Source: Prionace glauca
Taxonomy: Eukaryota > Chordata > Chondrichthyes > Carcharhiniformes > Carcharhinidae
Reading direction: 5' to 3'
DNA length: 64,000 nt
Assembly: GCA_037974335.1 (NCBI GenBank)
Contig: CM075760.1
Coordinates: forward strand, 35,163,609 to 35,227,608
Shown here: positions 1 to 12,509 of the stretch, piece by piece
Numbering within the stretch: the stretch's first letter is position 1
How the letters are laid out: each line of letters opens with the position of its first letter
Made by a program: the position numbers and the translations under genes
The notes under the pieces: generated by a model
Databases searched by the model: none
What the model saw: only the letters and a program-made list of their open reading frames with translations
Told to the model about the DNA's origin: nothing

Positions 1-284
1 TATATTCTGTAACTTGTAATGTTACCTTCGAAATTATTTTTCACTTTCGGATGTCTTCATCTGCCTATGCCTAAGCTTTGTAATTCCCTCCCTAAATCTC
101 CTTATTTCACTTTCCTCGTCTAAGTCAATCCATAAAACTGTCCCTGTATTGGTCATCCTTTCAGTCACCTGTTCAAATATCTCGTTGGTCAAAAGCAAGA
201 TGCTGTGGGTGCCTGAGATCCGAACAGAAAATGCTAGAAACACTCAGTGGATTATTCATCATAAGTGGAATGGTTTACGGCTCT

Positions 285-332
285 CTCCCTCTCTCTCTCT
301 TTGTCTCTCCCACCGCCTCTGCCCCTGCCTCC

Positions 333-370
<38 letters not shown>

Positions 371-421
371 GCCTCTGCCCCTGCCTCCCTCTCTCTCTGT
401 CTCTCCCTCTCTCTCGCACAC
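285..421. repeat. (CT)n-rich microsatellite
   Basis: Plus strand is nearly all C and T, with two near-copies of a block containing CCGCCTCTGCCCCTGCCTCC between TCTC runs. Open frames on both strands here (Ser/Leu or Arg/Glu-rich) are repeat artefacts. Confidence 0.95.
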
Positions 422-999
422 ACATTTGTTGTAGACATGTACAGCAAGACACTGGGCCTTGTGTCTTTATTTACTGCATGTGACTCATTTGAATCATTAT
501 TGCAATAGATCTTATATTTGTTTATATGACATAACACACCAAACCATTTATTATTATATGATGACATGCCGTGAGAAATGTTACAAATCATCATTTCTGA
601 GTTCTTGTTCAGCCAAGAGGCCATTTTTCCTCCATTAGGCTCCATCTCAGATATGATTGTGTTCGGCTCTGTGTCATGCACTACTGAACACATCCGTGCC
701 TTACTTTGTGTTATATTGGACACTAATAATAAAGCCAACACTGTCTCAGTAACTGGTTTTCTATAAAATGCGTTTGACAGATGGAAAAAAAGGACAGAAC
801 GAGATGAAAAGATGGAAATTAGCTTTAAAAATGTAATGGGGTTCGAAGAATGTGTTTCGTCTTGTTAATAACTACTGGGTGTTGTGCATCATATTTAATT
901 GCTCTCGCATTTCCTGGAATATTTTATTGAAAGCTTGGGATGAAACTTGTAACATCCTCTTGTTCAAAAGAGACTGAGGAACAGAATGAATGTATGCCA

Positions 1000-1190
1000 C
1001 ATTGCACTGCAAATGGACATTAAAGGACAATTCAACATGGCCACTCCAACTAACCTGTACATCTTTGGACTGTAGGAAGAAAGCAGTAAACCTGGAGGAA
1101 ACCCACGCACATACGGGGTGAATGTGTAAACACCACACAGTTACACAAGGCTTAAATGAACCTGTGTCCCTAACAGTGTGAGGTACCAGT
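1000..1190 (-). mobile_element. SINE remnant
   Basis: Minus-oriented degenerate copy: GGACAATTCAACATGGCCA, ACCTGGAGGAAACCCACG and a decayed tRNA head near GAGGTACCAGTGCTAATGAC. Same family as the SINE at 62,160. Confidence 0.7.
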
Positions 1191-3152
1191 GCTAATGACT
1201 GTGTAAATAATTGCTATTAATTTTAAGCATGATATTGTAATTTATTCAGTATTTATTGCACATTCTGTGTCTCAGTCAATAAATAAAGTTAATGAATGGC
1301 CCTGGACGCTCTTGAGTGTGATGTACAACTGGTCATTCCGCTGCCAAGGCAATGCATCTTTCAAATGATTCACTGAACTTCTCTCTTTCTCTGTCTCACA
1401 CTGAACCTAAATCAGATAACCTCTCTCCTCTCTCTCAGTCTCCATTAACTCACACAGGTCCCCAGGAGACGGATCTGACTCCGAGACTATTTCTTTCTTC
1501 TTCCTTAAGGCACCTTGTGACTGAAAAGATAAAGCACAAAAATCTCAGCAGAGGAAAATTCATTGTAGGAACTTAACCATTTCACTCAATTAACCTCTCT
1601 CCTTTATTTCTCACACACAACACCCAGCACACTTAAACTTTCTATTTCGGAATGTCTCTGTGAATAAAAAATGTTGCTTTAATTTTCCCTCTTTTCCCTC
1701 AGTGGTAACCTTCAGTCCATCTTCCCTTCAATTAATCTGTTTAAACCCCAAATATGGCCATTTTCTTGAATCATTAATATGGGAATGGGGGTGACTGTAA
1801 TGCTGAGACCGGCAGCAATCTGTGTGACTGTTCTTGATGCTTTCAGAGTGAGTTCACCCTCACAGGCAGGAAGACTGTTCACGGTGATAACATCAAACTG
1901 GCCCCGGTTGTTTCATTCTCAGGTAACACAACTTCCTGTTTCTCTGCTGCCGGTTCCAAACCGCACATCTCACTTCCGAGCAGAAAATAAATCCAGAGAC
2001 CACAATCTGGTGAGAACATCTGTCAGTGCGGCTTATATCTGCCCACAGAGTCAGGGCAGAGTCAGACAGGTTACATTGCGGTGACATTTACAAATGAGTC
2101 TGATGTGACCTGTTCAGAGTTTCCATTCCCGGACATAACTGGATGGTCAGTGGATCAGTCACTGAACTCCCCCGGGATCTGTGAAGGGAGGGAATGATAG
2201 CTGTTATCTTTCATTGTTTGATCATTTTCTCTCCATCTGCTATTTATTTTTGTCCCTCAGCTTTTATCTGTCAGCCCCCCCCCCCCCCCCCCTCCCGGTT
2301 TGCTTTCTCCTAACTCTCCCGGTGTCTCTATCTCCTTGCCAGTCTTTTCAACACATTTATTAGTGTTCATAATCATGAAGTTGTGATTGGGTTAATTAAA
2401 GAGAGAATCTTTCAACTGGGGGACGGTCAGCAACCAATGGGCACAAATTTATTTTATTGAGCAGCGAGACAGAAAGGTAAGTGTTTACTTTTACACCAGA
2501 GTTGTGATGAACTGGAATGAACAGCTTGGAAGGGTGATAGAATTAGATTTCACAGAAACTTTGGAAAATAAATTCGATATATCCTTCATGGGATGAAGTT
2601 TTGAAGGATTCTCGAGAATGGGAGAATTTTAAGGTTCATCTATATCAGTGTCCCAGCATCCTTTTTGTGTCTCTCCCTGTCCTTCATTAAAACGGAATAA
2701 AATGGAATACTTATACAACTGTCGTCTTGTGCTAATCTTATGTTTTGACAGAACCTGTGTGTTGTGTGTGTGAGTGTGTGCGTGTGTGTGTGTGTTTCTG
2801 TGTGTGTGTGTGTGTGTGTGTGTGGGTCTGTGTAATTGCCAGGAACCATTCCGAAAGTCGATTCTATTTACAAAACATCACTTTGAACAGATTAGCATCG
2901 GATCAAACTTTTTTTTTTAGGAAAAACACAATAATCCTTAACATTTATTGCACTGCTTTTCTCCCTCCGATGAGGGTTTCATAGTTCGTCGTTTCAGTCC
3001 TTGTGAATACAAGCCTCAGTCAGGTGGAGTCAGTCACTCTTGCGGTTGTGGTAGGGTTTCCAATCCGTGTTTGCCACACAAAACCCTGCCTCACTCCTCA
3101 TGACGAAGAAACCTGCTCTCAGGCCCCAGAAATGATTCCTTCCTTATATCAG
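1191..3152. other. Non-coding stretch with short tracts
   Basis: Holds a C run of 18 at 2,275-2,292 and a (GT)n tract at 2,755-2,826. Two AATAAA motifs occur near 1,280. I saw no gene. A stretch at 1,847-1,922 lies between splice-like TTTCAG and CAG|GTAAC, but the predicted peptide has no recognised relative. Confidence 0.5.
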
Positions 3153-4405
3153 ATTCCAGTCTGACTCCAGCCCAGCTGTCTCTGTCAGTGATACACTGGG
3201 GCCAGTCATTCACATTGTAATGTTCTAATTCTCAGGTCCCAGTCTGACTCCGGGCCCAGCTGTCTCTGTCAGTGATACACTGGAGCCAGTCATTCACATT
3301 GTAATGTTCTAATTCTCAGGTCCCAGTCTGACTCCGGGCCCAGCTGTCTCTGTCAGTGATACACTGGGGCCAGTCATTCACATTGTAATGTTCTAATTCT
3401 CAGGTCCCAGTCTGACTCCGGGCCCAGCTGTCTCTGTCAGTGATACACTGGGGCCAGTCATTCACATTGTAATGTTCTAATTCACAGGTCCCAGTCTGAC
3501 TCCGGGCCCAGCTGTCTCTGTCAGTGATACACTGGGGCCAGTCATTCACATTGTAATGTTCTAATTCTCAGGTCCCAGTCTGACTCCGGGCCCAGCTGTC
3601 TCTGTCAGTGATACACTGGGGCCAGTCATTCACATTGTAATGTTCTAATTCTCAGGTCCCAGTCTGACTCCGGGCCCAGCTGTCTCTGTCAGTGATACAC
3701 TGGGGCCAGTCATTCACATTGTAATGTTCTAATTCTCAGGTTCCAGTCTGACTCCGGGCCCAGCTGTCTCTGACAATGATACACTGGGGACGGTCATTCA
3801 CATTGTAATGTTCTAATTCTCAGGTTCCAGTCTGACTCCGGGCCCAGCTGTCTCTGTCAGTGATACACTGGGGCCAGTCATTCACATTGTAATGTTCTAA
3901 TTCTCAGGTTCCAGTCTGACTCCGGGCCCAGCTGTCTCTGTCAGTGATACACTGGGGCCAGTCATTCACATTGTAATGTTCTAATTCTCAGGTTCCAGTC
4001 TGACTCCGGGCCCAGCTGTCTCTGACAATGATACACTGGGGACGGTCATTCACATTGTAATGTTCTAATTCTCAGGTCCCAGTCTGACTCCGGGCCCAGC
4101 TGGTTCTGTCAGTGATACACTGGGGCCAGTCATTCACATTGTAATGTTCTAATTCTCAGGTCCCAGTCTGACTCCGGGCCCAGCTGTCTCTATCAGTGAT
4201 ACACTGGGGCCAGTCATTCACATTGTAATGTTCTAATTCTCAGGTCCCAGTCTGACTCCGGGCCCAGTGTCTCTGTTAGTGATACACTGGGGCCAGTCAT
4301 TCACATTGTAATGTTCTAATTCTCAGATCCCGGTCTGACTCCGGGCCCAGCTGTCTCTGTCAGTGATACACTGAAGCCGGTTATTCAAATTATAATGTTT
4401 TAATT
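3153..4405. repeat. 84-bp minisatellite, about 15 copies
   Basis: Unit contains GTCCCAGTCTGACTCCGGGC, CAGTGATACACTGGGGCCAG and CATTGTAATGTTCTAATTCT. Copies are spaced exactly 84 bp over most of the array, with only a few base changes each; the outer units are more diverged and one unit is slightly shorter. Each unit has TTCTAATTCTCAG|G, a good splice-acceptor look-alike. 84 is divisible by three, but every unit carries a stop, so the array is not coding. Confidence 0.97.
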
Positions 4406-5189
4406 CTCTATGATTATTTTTGGAAACCGTCACCCAATCCATTGTGAATTAGAACCTGCATCAGATTTCGCTTCATTTGACCCCTGCCTGTCATTATTGG
4501 TCAAATCACTTTCTCTCGAATGATCACACGCACAAAAAATGTTTATTTAAATGTTATATCATGTTCTGTCTCTCTTACTCTAGAGAACTCATACGTTGGT
4601 TCAATTGATTCTCCCAGCCAGTTTATGTCATCATTGCGCGAGCATATCTGTCTATATTAGATTAGATTCTTCTTCTGTTGTTGGAGCATTATGTTTAATC
4701 ATTTATAGGGTGTGGGCAGCACTGACATCTGTTGCCCTTCTCTGATTGCCCCTGACAATGTAGTGATGAGCTGCTATCTTGAACCGCTGCAGTCCTTGTT
4801 CACCAGGTGATATCACTGTTTATATCACATAAGGTCTGGCCACTCTTATGATGCACCTGATCCTGATTCATCGCATTACGTAGACTGTACAATCTATACA
4901 CAGTAGAAAATATTTAAGATGGTTACCATGGAATTGGTGAAGGTAACGGTTAAACTGAAATATTGTTCCTTATCTGGAGAGTGGCAGATGTTTCAATCCT
5001 TTGCATCAATAGAAATAAGAAGTCTGAGAATTCCAGGTGTAATTATCTCCTGTCGGCTATATATCCAGGGTCATTTTCACCATCATTTTCACAAATCAGC
5101 ACACAATTGAGTCGTACATCAGGAAGTTTATTGAGACACTGAGAAGATCAATTTTCGTAATCTCCTCGTCATTCCAGATGTGATTTATC
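4406..5189. other. Nothing recognised
   Basis: AT-rich sequence without long open frames or clear repeats. A piece near 4,700-4,850 (GGTGTGGGCAGCACTGACAT, then TTGAACCGCTGCAGTCC) looks like a worn dispersed repeat. Confidence 0.4.
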
Positions 5190-5900
5190 CATTTTCCAAC
5201 AGATCTCTAAACACAGATAAGTTAACGCCAGGAACAAAACAGTGAGGCTGTAATCATGCTTAACGCATGAGCAAACAACAGTATGGTTGTCAATAAATAG
5301 GTACATATTAAATGCTCTTCAGGCGAAATACATGAACTCTGGTGTTTTCATGCATTCATGGAAGGCAGAGATGGGGTGAAGGTTATGGTTGGGAAAACTG
5401 AAGGGGAATTGCTAAAAGAGATCATTTCTCCAAAGGTGCGTATTAGAAAATAGAATATTTGAAATAAATAAGCACGCAAATGTCTGTGATGTTTCTTGGA
5501 CATAGAACCATCGAATTCCTACAGTTCAGAAACACAAATCTTGTCCACCGAGTCTGTGTCCCACCCAGCTTCTCCCCTCTGCCCTATCCCCGTTAGCCCC
5601 ACACAGTTACCATGGCTAATCCACATATTCTAAGGGAAAATAACGGACAACTTTGCATGGTCAATTCAACTAATATGATCTGTTGTAATATAAACAAGGG
5701 ACGGGTTTTATGCAGTGATACGGAGACAGTCGAGTGCACAAGATATCGATACAGCACCTGTACTAATATGAATGCAGACTGGGCCCAGTTCAGTCATTAT
5801 TGAGAGAGAGTATGCAGTATATTTCTAACCAGCGTGGTGTTTTCTGATATAATCAGAGATATGCCAGACTCAGTTTTGACAAAGACATGGTCTATCCTAA
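5190..5900. repeat. Segmental duplication, copy 1
   Basis: About 710 bp matches 12,510-13,215 in the same orientation, including a SINE end (5,505-5,680) inherited by both copies. Shared stretches include CAATAAATA..TACATATTAAATG and AGGGGAATTGCTAAAAGAGA. It has no intact gene; a short minus-strand frame rich in Leu/Val is shared in part but broken in both. Confidence 0.8.
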
Positions 5901-6690
5901 TATATGCAGAGACAATGTGCGCTGTAATTTAAACTGAGACTGCTTCCAGCGTATCAGCGCTATCAGAAAATAGGGACATGATCTGGTGTGACATAAACAG
6001 AGATGTGGCCCAGTGGAATAACAAGTGAGACAATACAGAGTAAAACAAAATTTGAGAAATGATAAGGTGTAAAGTGAACAAAGGTATAATGTGGCGCATT
6101 AATTATGGAGACAGCGCAATAAAACTGTCCCCTCGTGTAATTTTGTCTGATTCTGGCCATTGTAACATATCAACTGAGACAAATCCGATGCAGTAATTCC
6201 AAACCAAACCTTTAGATCGATGTAAACTTTGACGGGGCAATTGCGGAAATAAATAATTCATGTAACAGAATAATTAGAGACAGGATATTATTCAATATAA
6301 ACAGGGAGGCGGACTAGTGCAGCAGTGATTGAGAGGCTGTCCATGTTTCTTTATAAGTGGCAGGTTCCAACAATGTAATAACTGAGACAGAGCCTGGTGT
6401 AATGCAAACAGTAACATGTCCCGGTGCATTATCAGGAGTGAGAGGGTCCAGTGAAGTAACAGCGGAGATATGGAGTTTCATGACATGAGGCGAGAATTAA
6501 TTCCGTGCTGTCATAACTGTCAGAATGAATGGGGCAATGAGACTTGGTGCAGTATTGTAACAACTGGGATTTTGCTGAGTGCAGAATCAACTGAGAATTA
6601 TTGCCAGATAATCAGAAATATCATTTCGTGTCAGAGAAACTGGGTCACGTTTAGGATGGACAAAGACTGAGTCTACTACAGAAATAACTG
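5680..6690. repeat. Degenerate short tandem repeat around 'ACTGAGACAGAG...TGTAATA'
   Basis: A loose array of 30-45-bp units with recurring words such as ATATAAACAGAGA, AACTGAGACAGAG and GTGTAATGCAAAC. The same words recur at 13,010-13,230 and 52,960-53,300, so this is an old minisatellite family. No gene seen. Confidence 0.6.
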
Positions 6691-7085
6691 AGATGATCAT
6701 CTGTGTCGTGTCGTACCAAAGAGCACAGTTTCACTGCCATCTCCTGGACGACTTTTGCCATTGCAGGTGTTGTGAAATGCTGATTTCAGTTGCTGTTTCT
6801 TATTCTTTGGTGAGCTGTATATCCAGCTGGTAAGGCCAGCATATATTGGCAATCACTAATACATTGAATTTACTGGTTTTCTAGACATCATAGAAGGCAC
6901 GTAATCGCCAAACAAGTGTGCGCCTGGAGTCACCTCTGGGCTAAACTGGGGAATGATGGAAGGTTTTCCTTTCGGCAGAATGTTAGAGAATCTGATATAT
7001 TTCTTGTCATGGCCGCAATTACGGAAACGATCTTTAAATTCAAAACTGTAATTGCATTTTAGAACCTTTTGTACTTGGATTTGAA
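6691..7085. other. Nothing recognised
   Basis: Unremarkable AT-rich sequence, partly resembling a worn retroposon near 6,800-6,870 (GGTGAGCTGTATATCCAGC). No supported feature. Confidence 0.4.
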
Positions 7086-7089
7086 TATA

Positions 7090-7720
7090 TATCTTGAGAA
7101 ATTTGCCTACCCTCGGAATTACTTTCGCAGAGACGTTACCTCTGTGCTACTATCTTCCTTTCAACATTGATAAAGTATTTACAGCAGAGAAGAAGGCCAT
7201 TTTGAAGCGTCATGTGTGTGTTGGCCCTCGAAAGGAGCAATTCATCCAAGAACACTCTGTACCCCACAGTCTAGCATTTTGTTCATTTTCAGACAATTAT
7301 CCAATCCCATTTTGAAACCATTAATTGGCGCTGCCTGCACCACACTCTCAAACAGCACATTCCAGATCTGGATCACTCACTGTCTGACAATGTTTTTCGT
7401 GATGTCTCCATGTTTCTTCCACCAATTTACTACAACCCGCGCCCTCTGTGTCAAGATCTTTCTGTCATTGACCAGTTTCTCTCTATCTACTCTATCAAGA
7501 CCCCTCAGGATATTGAATGTCTCATTAAAGTCACATCAGCAACTTTCTGTCAAGGAAATTAGTCCGATCCTCTCCAAAATATTTTCGTCACCGAAGTTTC
7601 TGATCTCTGGAATTATTCTCGTGTTTTTCTTCCCTGCTTCCAGCCTATTGACTTTACATCCTGCCTTACGTTCGGTGCCCAAAATTGGAACGATTTTTTC
7701 GGCTGACTATTTTCCATGTG
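7090..7720 (-). mobile_element. LINE 3'-end fragment
   Basis: Matches 27,380-27,965 along about 600 bp. It contains CTCAAACAGCACATTCCAG, TCTCTATCTACTCTATCAAG and CCCCTCAGGATATTGAATG, words typical of the 3' region of CR1/L2-like LINEs in sharks, read on the minus strand. Open frames on the plus strand are not genes. Confidence 0.65.
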
Positions 7721-8600
7721 TTAGCTACAAAAATAGCACAACTTCCTTGCTTCTGCATTCTTTTCCCCAATAGACAAAAAAAACCTATTCCCTTTTTCTG
7801 TTTGCCGCTGTCTGAACCTGTCTTGCATCATGAATGATTTATACACATATTCACTCCAGTCCCTCGGCGTCTATATTCACTTTCGTGGCCTTTTCATTAT
7901 TTCCATTTTTCTCTTCAAATTCTGCTGAACAAAACTAATCATGGAACTTTTCTCTGCAATAGGATAAATATCCAAATTACTCATCCATTCCACCTATTAG
8001 TTATTTTTTTGCGTTCTGAAGTTCTGAATGATTTACTGATGGTTGGCAATGTTTCCAAGTTTTGGATCGTTCACAGATTTTGAAAGGCTGGCCTCCACTT
8101 CAAGCTCTCGGGCATTACTATGTCGTGAATTTCAATGTTCATATAACCTTTTCCTGGCAACATGACTGCAAGATTTGTTCTACTCCGAAAAACAGCTACG
8201 AATTGTTTCCTGGCACTCAGGCAATTTCCTATCCATGTTGCTCCTATCCATTTTATTCTCTGATCTCCACAGTTACTCACAAGGCTGCGGTGCAGCACAG
8301 TATCACATGACTTTTGGACGCCTATTAAGAGAAATACTCTCACAAACTATCTGTTACTCAGCATAAAACTCAAACAAGTTAATTAAACTGGATCTGACCT
8401 GAACAAATACATTCTGGCTGAATTTGTGAAGAAACATATAATTGGGATGATTTCTGCAGTGATGAAGAGAGTGAAGATATTAATGCTAAATGTGCTAACG
8501 GCACAAAGATAGATCGGAAATTTGGCCGTTGGCGAGGGCAGTGGGCATATCTCGAATATTGTGCACAGATCTTGTCTCCTTATCTTAAAAAAAAATAATG
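7721..8600. other. Nothing recognised
   Basis: AT-rich, with overlapping short frames on both strands at 8,060-8,366 that have no recognisable domain. Parts may be worn LINE sequence. Confidence 0.4.
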
Positions 8601-8790
8601 TGTTAAAATAATAGTTCAGAGGAGTTTCACTAAACCATTGCCAGCTATGTTTGGGTTATCTTATGAGAAAAGGATAGTGACGTCAGGTTTGTACCCAGAG
8701 AGTTCAAAAGAGTAAGAGGCAAATTGACTGAAACCTTCAAAACTCTAAGTGGTGCTAACAGTGTGGATGTTGAACGGAAGTTGACTCTTG
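8601..8790 (+). mobile_element. CR1-like LINE remnant
   Basis: Plus-strand translation gives YEKRIVTSGLYPES followed by traces of the TETFKTLSG type, the worn counterpart of the YEERLNRLGLYSLE...GDLIE...YKIMKG region near the C-terminus of CR1-type reverse transcriptases seen intact at 63.4 kb. Confidence 0.5.
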
Positions 8791-10596
8791 TCCAGTGTGT
8801 GGCTGTATTGGGTGTGTCTCTGAGTGCAGATATTTTGGGTCTGGTTTCTGCGCCTGTTTCCAATGCTGTACTGTCCACGGGAGGGCGGTCTCCGATCACT
8901 TATCCAACATCATACTCTCCTTTTGCAGAAAATGACGATTTGCTGATACGAAAATGAGCAGAGAAAATAAATCTTATCAAATCAAATTGCATTTTTTCCA
9001 TTCTTTTGATTCAACCTTTAACTTCAATACATTTATTTAACACCAACATCTTCATTCTGAATGAATATCTCTGAAAGAGACAACATTGAAATGCAAGCAT
9101 GACTGACCAACAAAAGAACTCGAGTCACTGGAGCTATCGCTCCTGTTTTCAATCAGGAAGCAATTCCAGGTCCTCTTCGTTCATCTGCTGCACGCAATCA
9201 ACAAATTGTCATTCCCTGACCCGAATTAAACCCAGGCCGCGATGGTGAGAGGGCTGATTCCAAACAGATGGACCATTAGGGAAGATAGCGATGGAACATT
9301 TAGCCCGCCTTTCCACTTCATAATTAAAAAAAATATATACACAAGGAATATTTGTTGGAGAAAAGTCATGTCCAGAAAGAACATGAATGACTCCTTCAGC
9401 CAATGAAACACTAATTGTTGTTACCTGGAACAAGAAATCGACAGTGAGGTGAAATAGTCTCACAGATTTTTCATGTGATTTTTTTAATTTCCAAAACTGT
9501 CCAATCTGGTCACTGCTGATACTGCGAAACTTACGAGGTAAACACACAACAGATTCTCGTCACTTCAAACTATCTGCTTTCCACCTCAGCATTTTGCAGA
9601 TTTAAAAGCACCGTTCTTTAAAAGTTTTAGACTATCCTCATTGTACTGATTATTACCGACTTGCTGTGTATTTTATATATTGATAAAACCTGTACTTATA
9701 ATATAAACAGCAGATGGTAGACATTCCCTGCTGGTGTGGCAGCTTTGTGCGCACATACAATTCTAAACACTTCCATGCTTTCGCTGTTCTGAATTATAGC
9801 GATTATTGCGTTTGCAAACTTGGAAAATATTTTCAAATCACCTGACTCATTTCAAATTGTTTTTGTTAAATGTTAATGCAGTACATAATCTCACAGCCAT
9901 AGGACTTTTACAAACCCTTATGTCTTTAATGATATTATACAACTGCAGTTATAGAGAAATGGAAAAAAATTGGGGCAAGTGCTATTTTCTGAATCTTTGT
10001 CAAACACCTTACTGATATCCATATAGACGACATCAACGGCTCGTTTCAATGCTGGGTCTGGTGCGTCCTGCTCGGCCTCCTAAGTGGGTGAGTTTCTGCA
10101 GACGGAAGCTCGCCTCTTCCACCACCAGCACTGTGGCCTGAGTTCCCTTTACTGGGAGACAATGTGGTCGAGAGGCTAAACCCGCTGTGTCTGTTTCAGG
10201 CCCTGAGTTTCTCACTGGTGGAGATGGAGAGCAGGAGCTGGAGTGCCTGGAATTCTTTCTGAAGTTCGTGGTGTGCTGGGAAATGATTTCTTTTTCTTGC
10301 AATGGTTGGGGTTTTATGGGTAGTAGATGATTGAAGAATTCCCATGGGAGGGTATCTCCCAAACAGAATTGATAGGAAACAGGCCCTGATAGGAACGTCC
10401 CTCAAAACCACGCGGATCCATTGCCATGATTCTTTACTAATAACCTATCAACTGCCTTTAAGTGCCCCTCCCGGTTGATGGGAATGGCACTGGGAGTCAA
10501 CTTCCACCCTTGGAAGATCAGACTTAACTTTGGGCAAAGTGATCTTCCCATGAGAAATTCTGCTTGGGGGCTTCCTGTTGTTGAAGAAGAAATCTG
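8791..10596. other. Mostly unassigned; LINE trace near 10,000
   Basis: No gene recognised. At 9,975-10,045 TTTGTCAAACACCTTACTGA and ATATAGACGACATCAAC look like a LINE piece. The stretch 10,046-10,440, richer in GC, carries minus-strand frames without a known domain, and lies just 3' of the GPCR gene. Confidence 0.4.
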
Positions 10597-12157
10597 TTAT
10601 TCAGTAAGTAATTTCACAATTGCATTAAATGGAGATCTGATCACATTCTTTAGATCCTCTCTGAATTGTGTCTGGGTCACTGCGTAAATGTATGTATTGG
10701 TGCAGCAACTCAGGAGTTGGAGCATAAATCCCAATTCCCGCACAAATGCAGGAATATAAAAATTAATTAACTTTAAATTATATAATCGTTCACAAAAGGA
10801 GTGGATAAATAAGATTGACCATAGCAGGATAAAATTTCCTGATAGAGCAAACAGTAAGATAATGGATTTTCTTCTCTTCACTGTCTCTAGGTCCTTTGAA
10901 CTATCCATGCGCTTGTGACTCTGAAGTCTCCTGCGGAATTTGGTCGACCCTAGAATGTGTTTAATGGTGAAAACATTCAGCAACAGAATCAACAAAAAAG
11001 AAATGAACGGTGTTAAAATATAATGCAGATTTTCAACTGCTCCCCATGCTTCAGAAGAGAGGACACCAATGTCTACATTACAAAAATGGGGAAAATTCTG
11101 AATCGTATATCTATCACCATACATGAAATACCAGAAAATGTTCTTTACACTGAATAGCACACTCACAGTTCCGAGAACCACTGTTGCAGTTTTCTCAGTG
11201 CAGTATTTTATTTTCAGCTTCTGACAAGTAATAGCCACAAATCGATCAAAGGTGAAAGAGACAGTGAACCAGACAGAGCAATCAGTGACTGCATAAAGCA
11301 GCACAGCATGGATATTACATATTTTAATGTGGTAACTGATTAAAAATTGAAAGTTCATGGGAATTTGCCTCAAAATGAGATCGATGATAACGACCAGTAG
11401 ATCCGCTGTTGACATGGAAATGAGGTAACATATCACACTTTTGGAAAGACCACACTTCCCTCGTGACAGGATAAGAATCGTCAACACATTCACTATAAGG
11501 AAGAGAAACACAATTTATTCGTGTTTTAGACTGAGCACAAGAGAAACAATCTCTCAGGATCCTTGGGAACAGCTGAAATATTTTTATTAAATCCACCCCG
11601 GAATAGACTGAATTCACCTATTCTGCTCGAGACAAAGTTCACAGCAGAAAAGCCTCGCAATGATGTAGCAAGAAGCCACATTCACCAGTTAATAAAGTCT
11701 CCAATTTGCTGCCTTCTTCAGATTTGTATATGGGGGACACAATGGTGCCAGTAGGTTTGGAGCAAATGTTTCTGGTCTGGATGACTCTGCTTTGATTGTG
11801 CTGAAGGCTGTGCAGTTGAAGATGTTAAATCAGCTGATTTGGAATTGGCTGTGAATCATAACACTGGAAATCATCTTACATAACGACAACCGTAAAGTGG
11901 AAAGATTTAAAGTGAATGTCAGGTAGTGTGAGGATATCTGTGTGGCAATGAGAAATGTTTCCAGTGCATTCACAGCAAGAAACCATGAAGGTTACACAGA
12001 ATGATATCAATAACTGGGTAACATGGACAAGGACAATGAACACAGAGAAATATGACTTACCAGTGACACCAACTACAGCAAGGATCGGGTAGTAAATCCT
12101 TTGGATATCGTAAAATACCCAAAGAATACGAAGCTCAAGTGGTATAATCCAGAACAT
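10597..12157 (-). CDS. GPR139-like class A G-protein-coupled receptor, two exons
   Basis: Exon 1 is 12,061-12,157 (97 bp, from ATG, MFWIIPLELRILWVFYDIQR), ending ACT G|GTAAGT. Exon 2 is 10,597-11,492 after a CCTTATAG acceptor. Together they give 330 residues without a break, and the join restores transmembrane 1 (IYYPILAVVGVT-VNVLTILIL). Other landmarks: RGKCGLS loop, STADLL in TM2, Cys in KICNIH, FDRFVAI in place of DRY at the end of TM3, a basic third loop (TKFRRRLQSHKR, VKRRKS), and CCTNTYIYAVTQTQFRE in TM7 in place of NPxxY. The pattern is that of GPR139/GPR142-like peptide/amino-acid receptors, which I recall as numerous in cartilaginous fish. Natural ligand unknown. An upstream TTG could extend the open frame but ATG at 12,155-12,157 is the better start. 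Confidence 0.88.
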
Positions 12158-12509
12158 GGCTCTGAAATTCAACGATCGCTGACTGTACTAGAGAACACTC
12201 CCAGTTAAACAATATTGCACACAGTGTGAAATTTCCTATTTATAAATCCTCTAATGCCCCATTGGAACAATTAAACCGTGTGCTGAGGGACATTAATCAC
12301 AGTCTCTGAACAAACAAGATGACTTCATCTTTTCTTGCAAATTATATGGTTATTGTCCTTTTTATGCATGTTAAAAAATCCGAATGAAGGCAAACATTTT
12401 GGTTCATGCACCTTGGCAAAAGAAAGGAACATTGATTAACAATGTGTTGCTGAACTGAAGAGAGTTGAAACCGTTGTGAGTATTGCTGTCACACATTGTC
12501 AGTCTATCC

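Noticed and set aside
1847-1922. Possible 76-bp exon between splice-like signals
   Set aside because: No neighbouring exon, no known domain in any frame.
3153-4405. Regular repeats considered as a CRISPR-like array
   Set aside because: Whole 84-bp units repeat with no unique spacers, and the window is clearly vertebrate.
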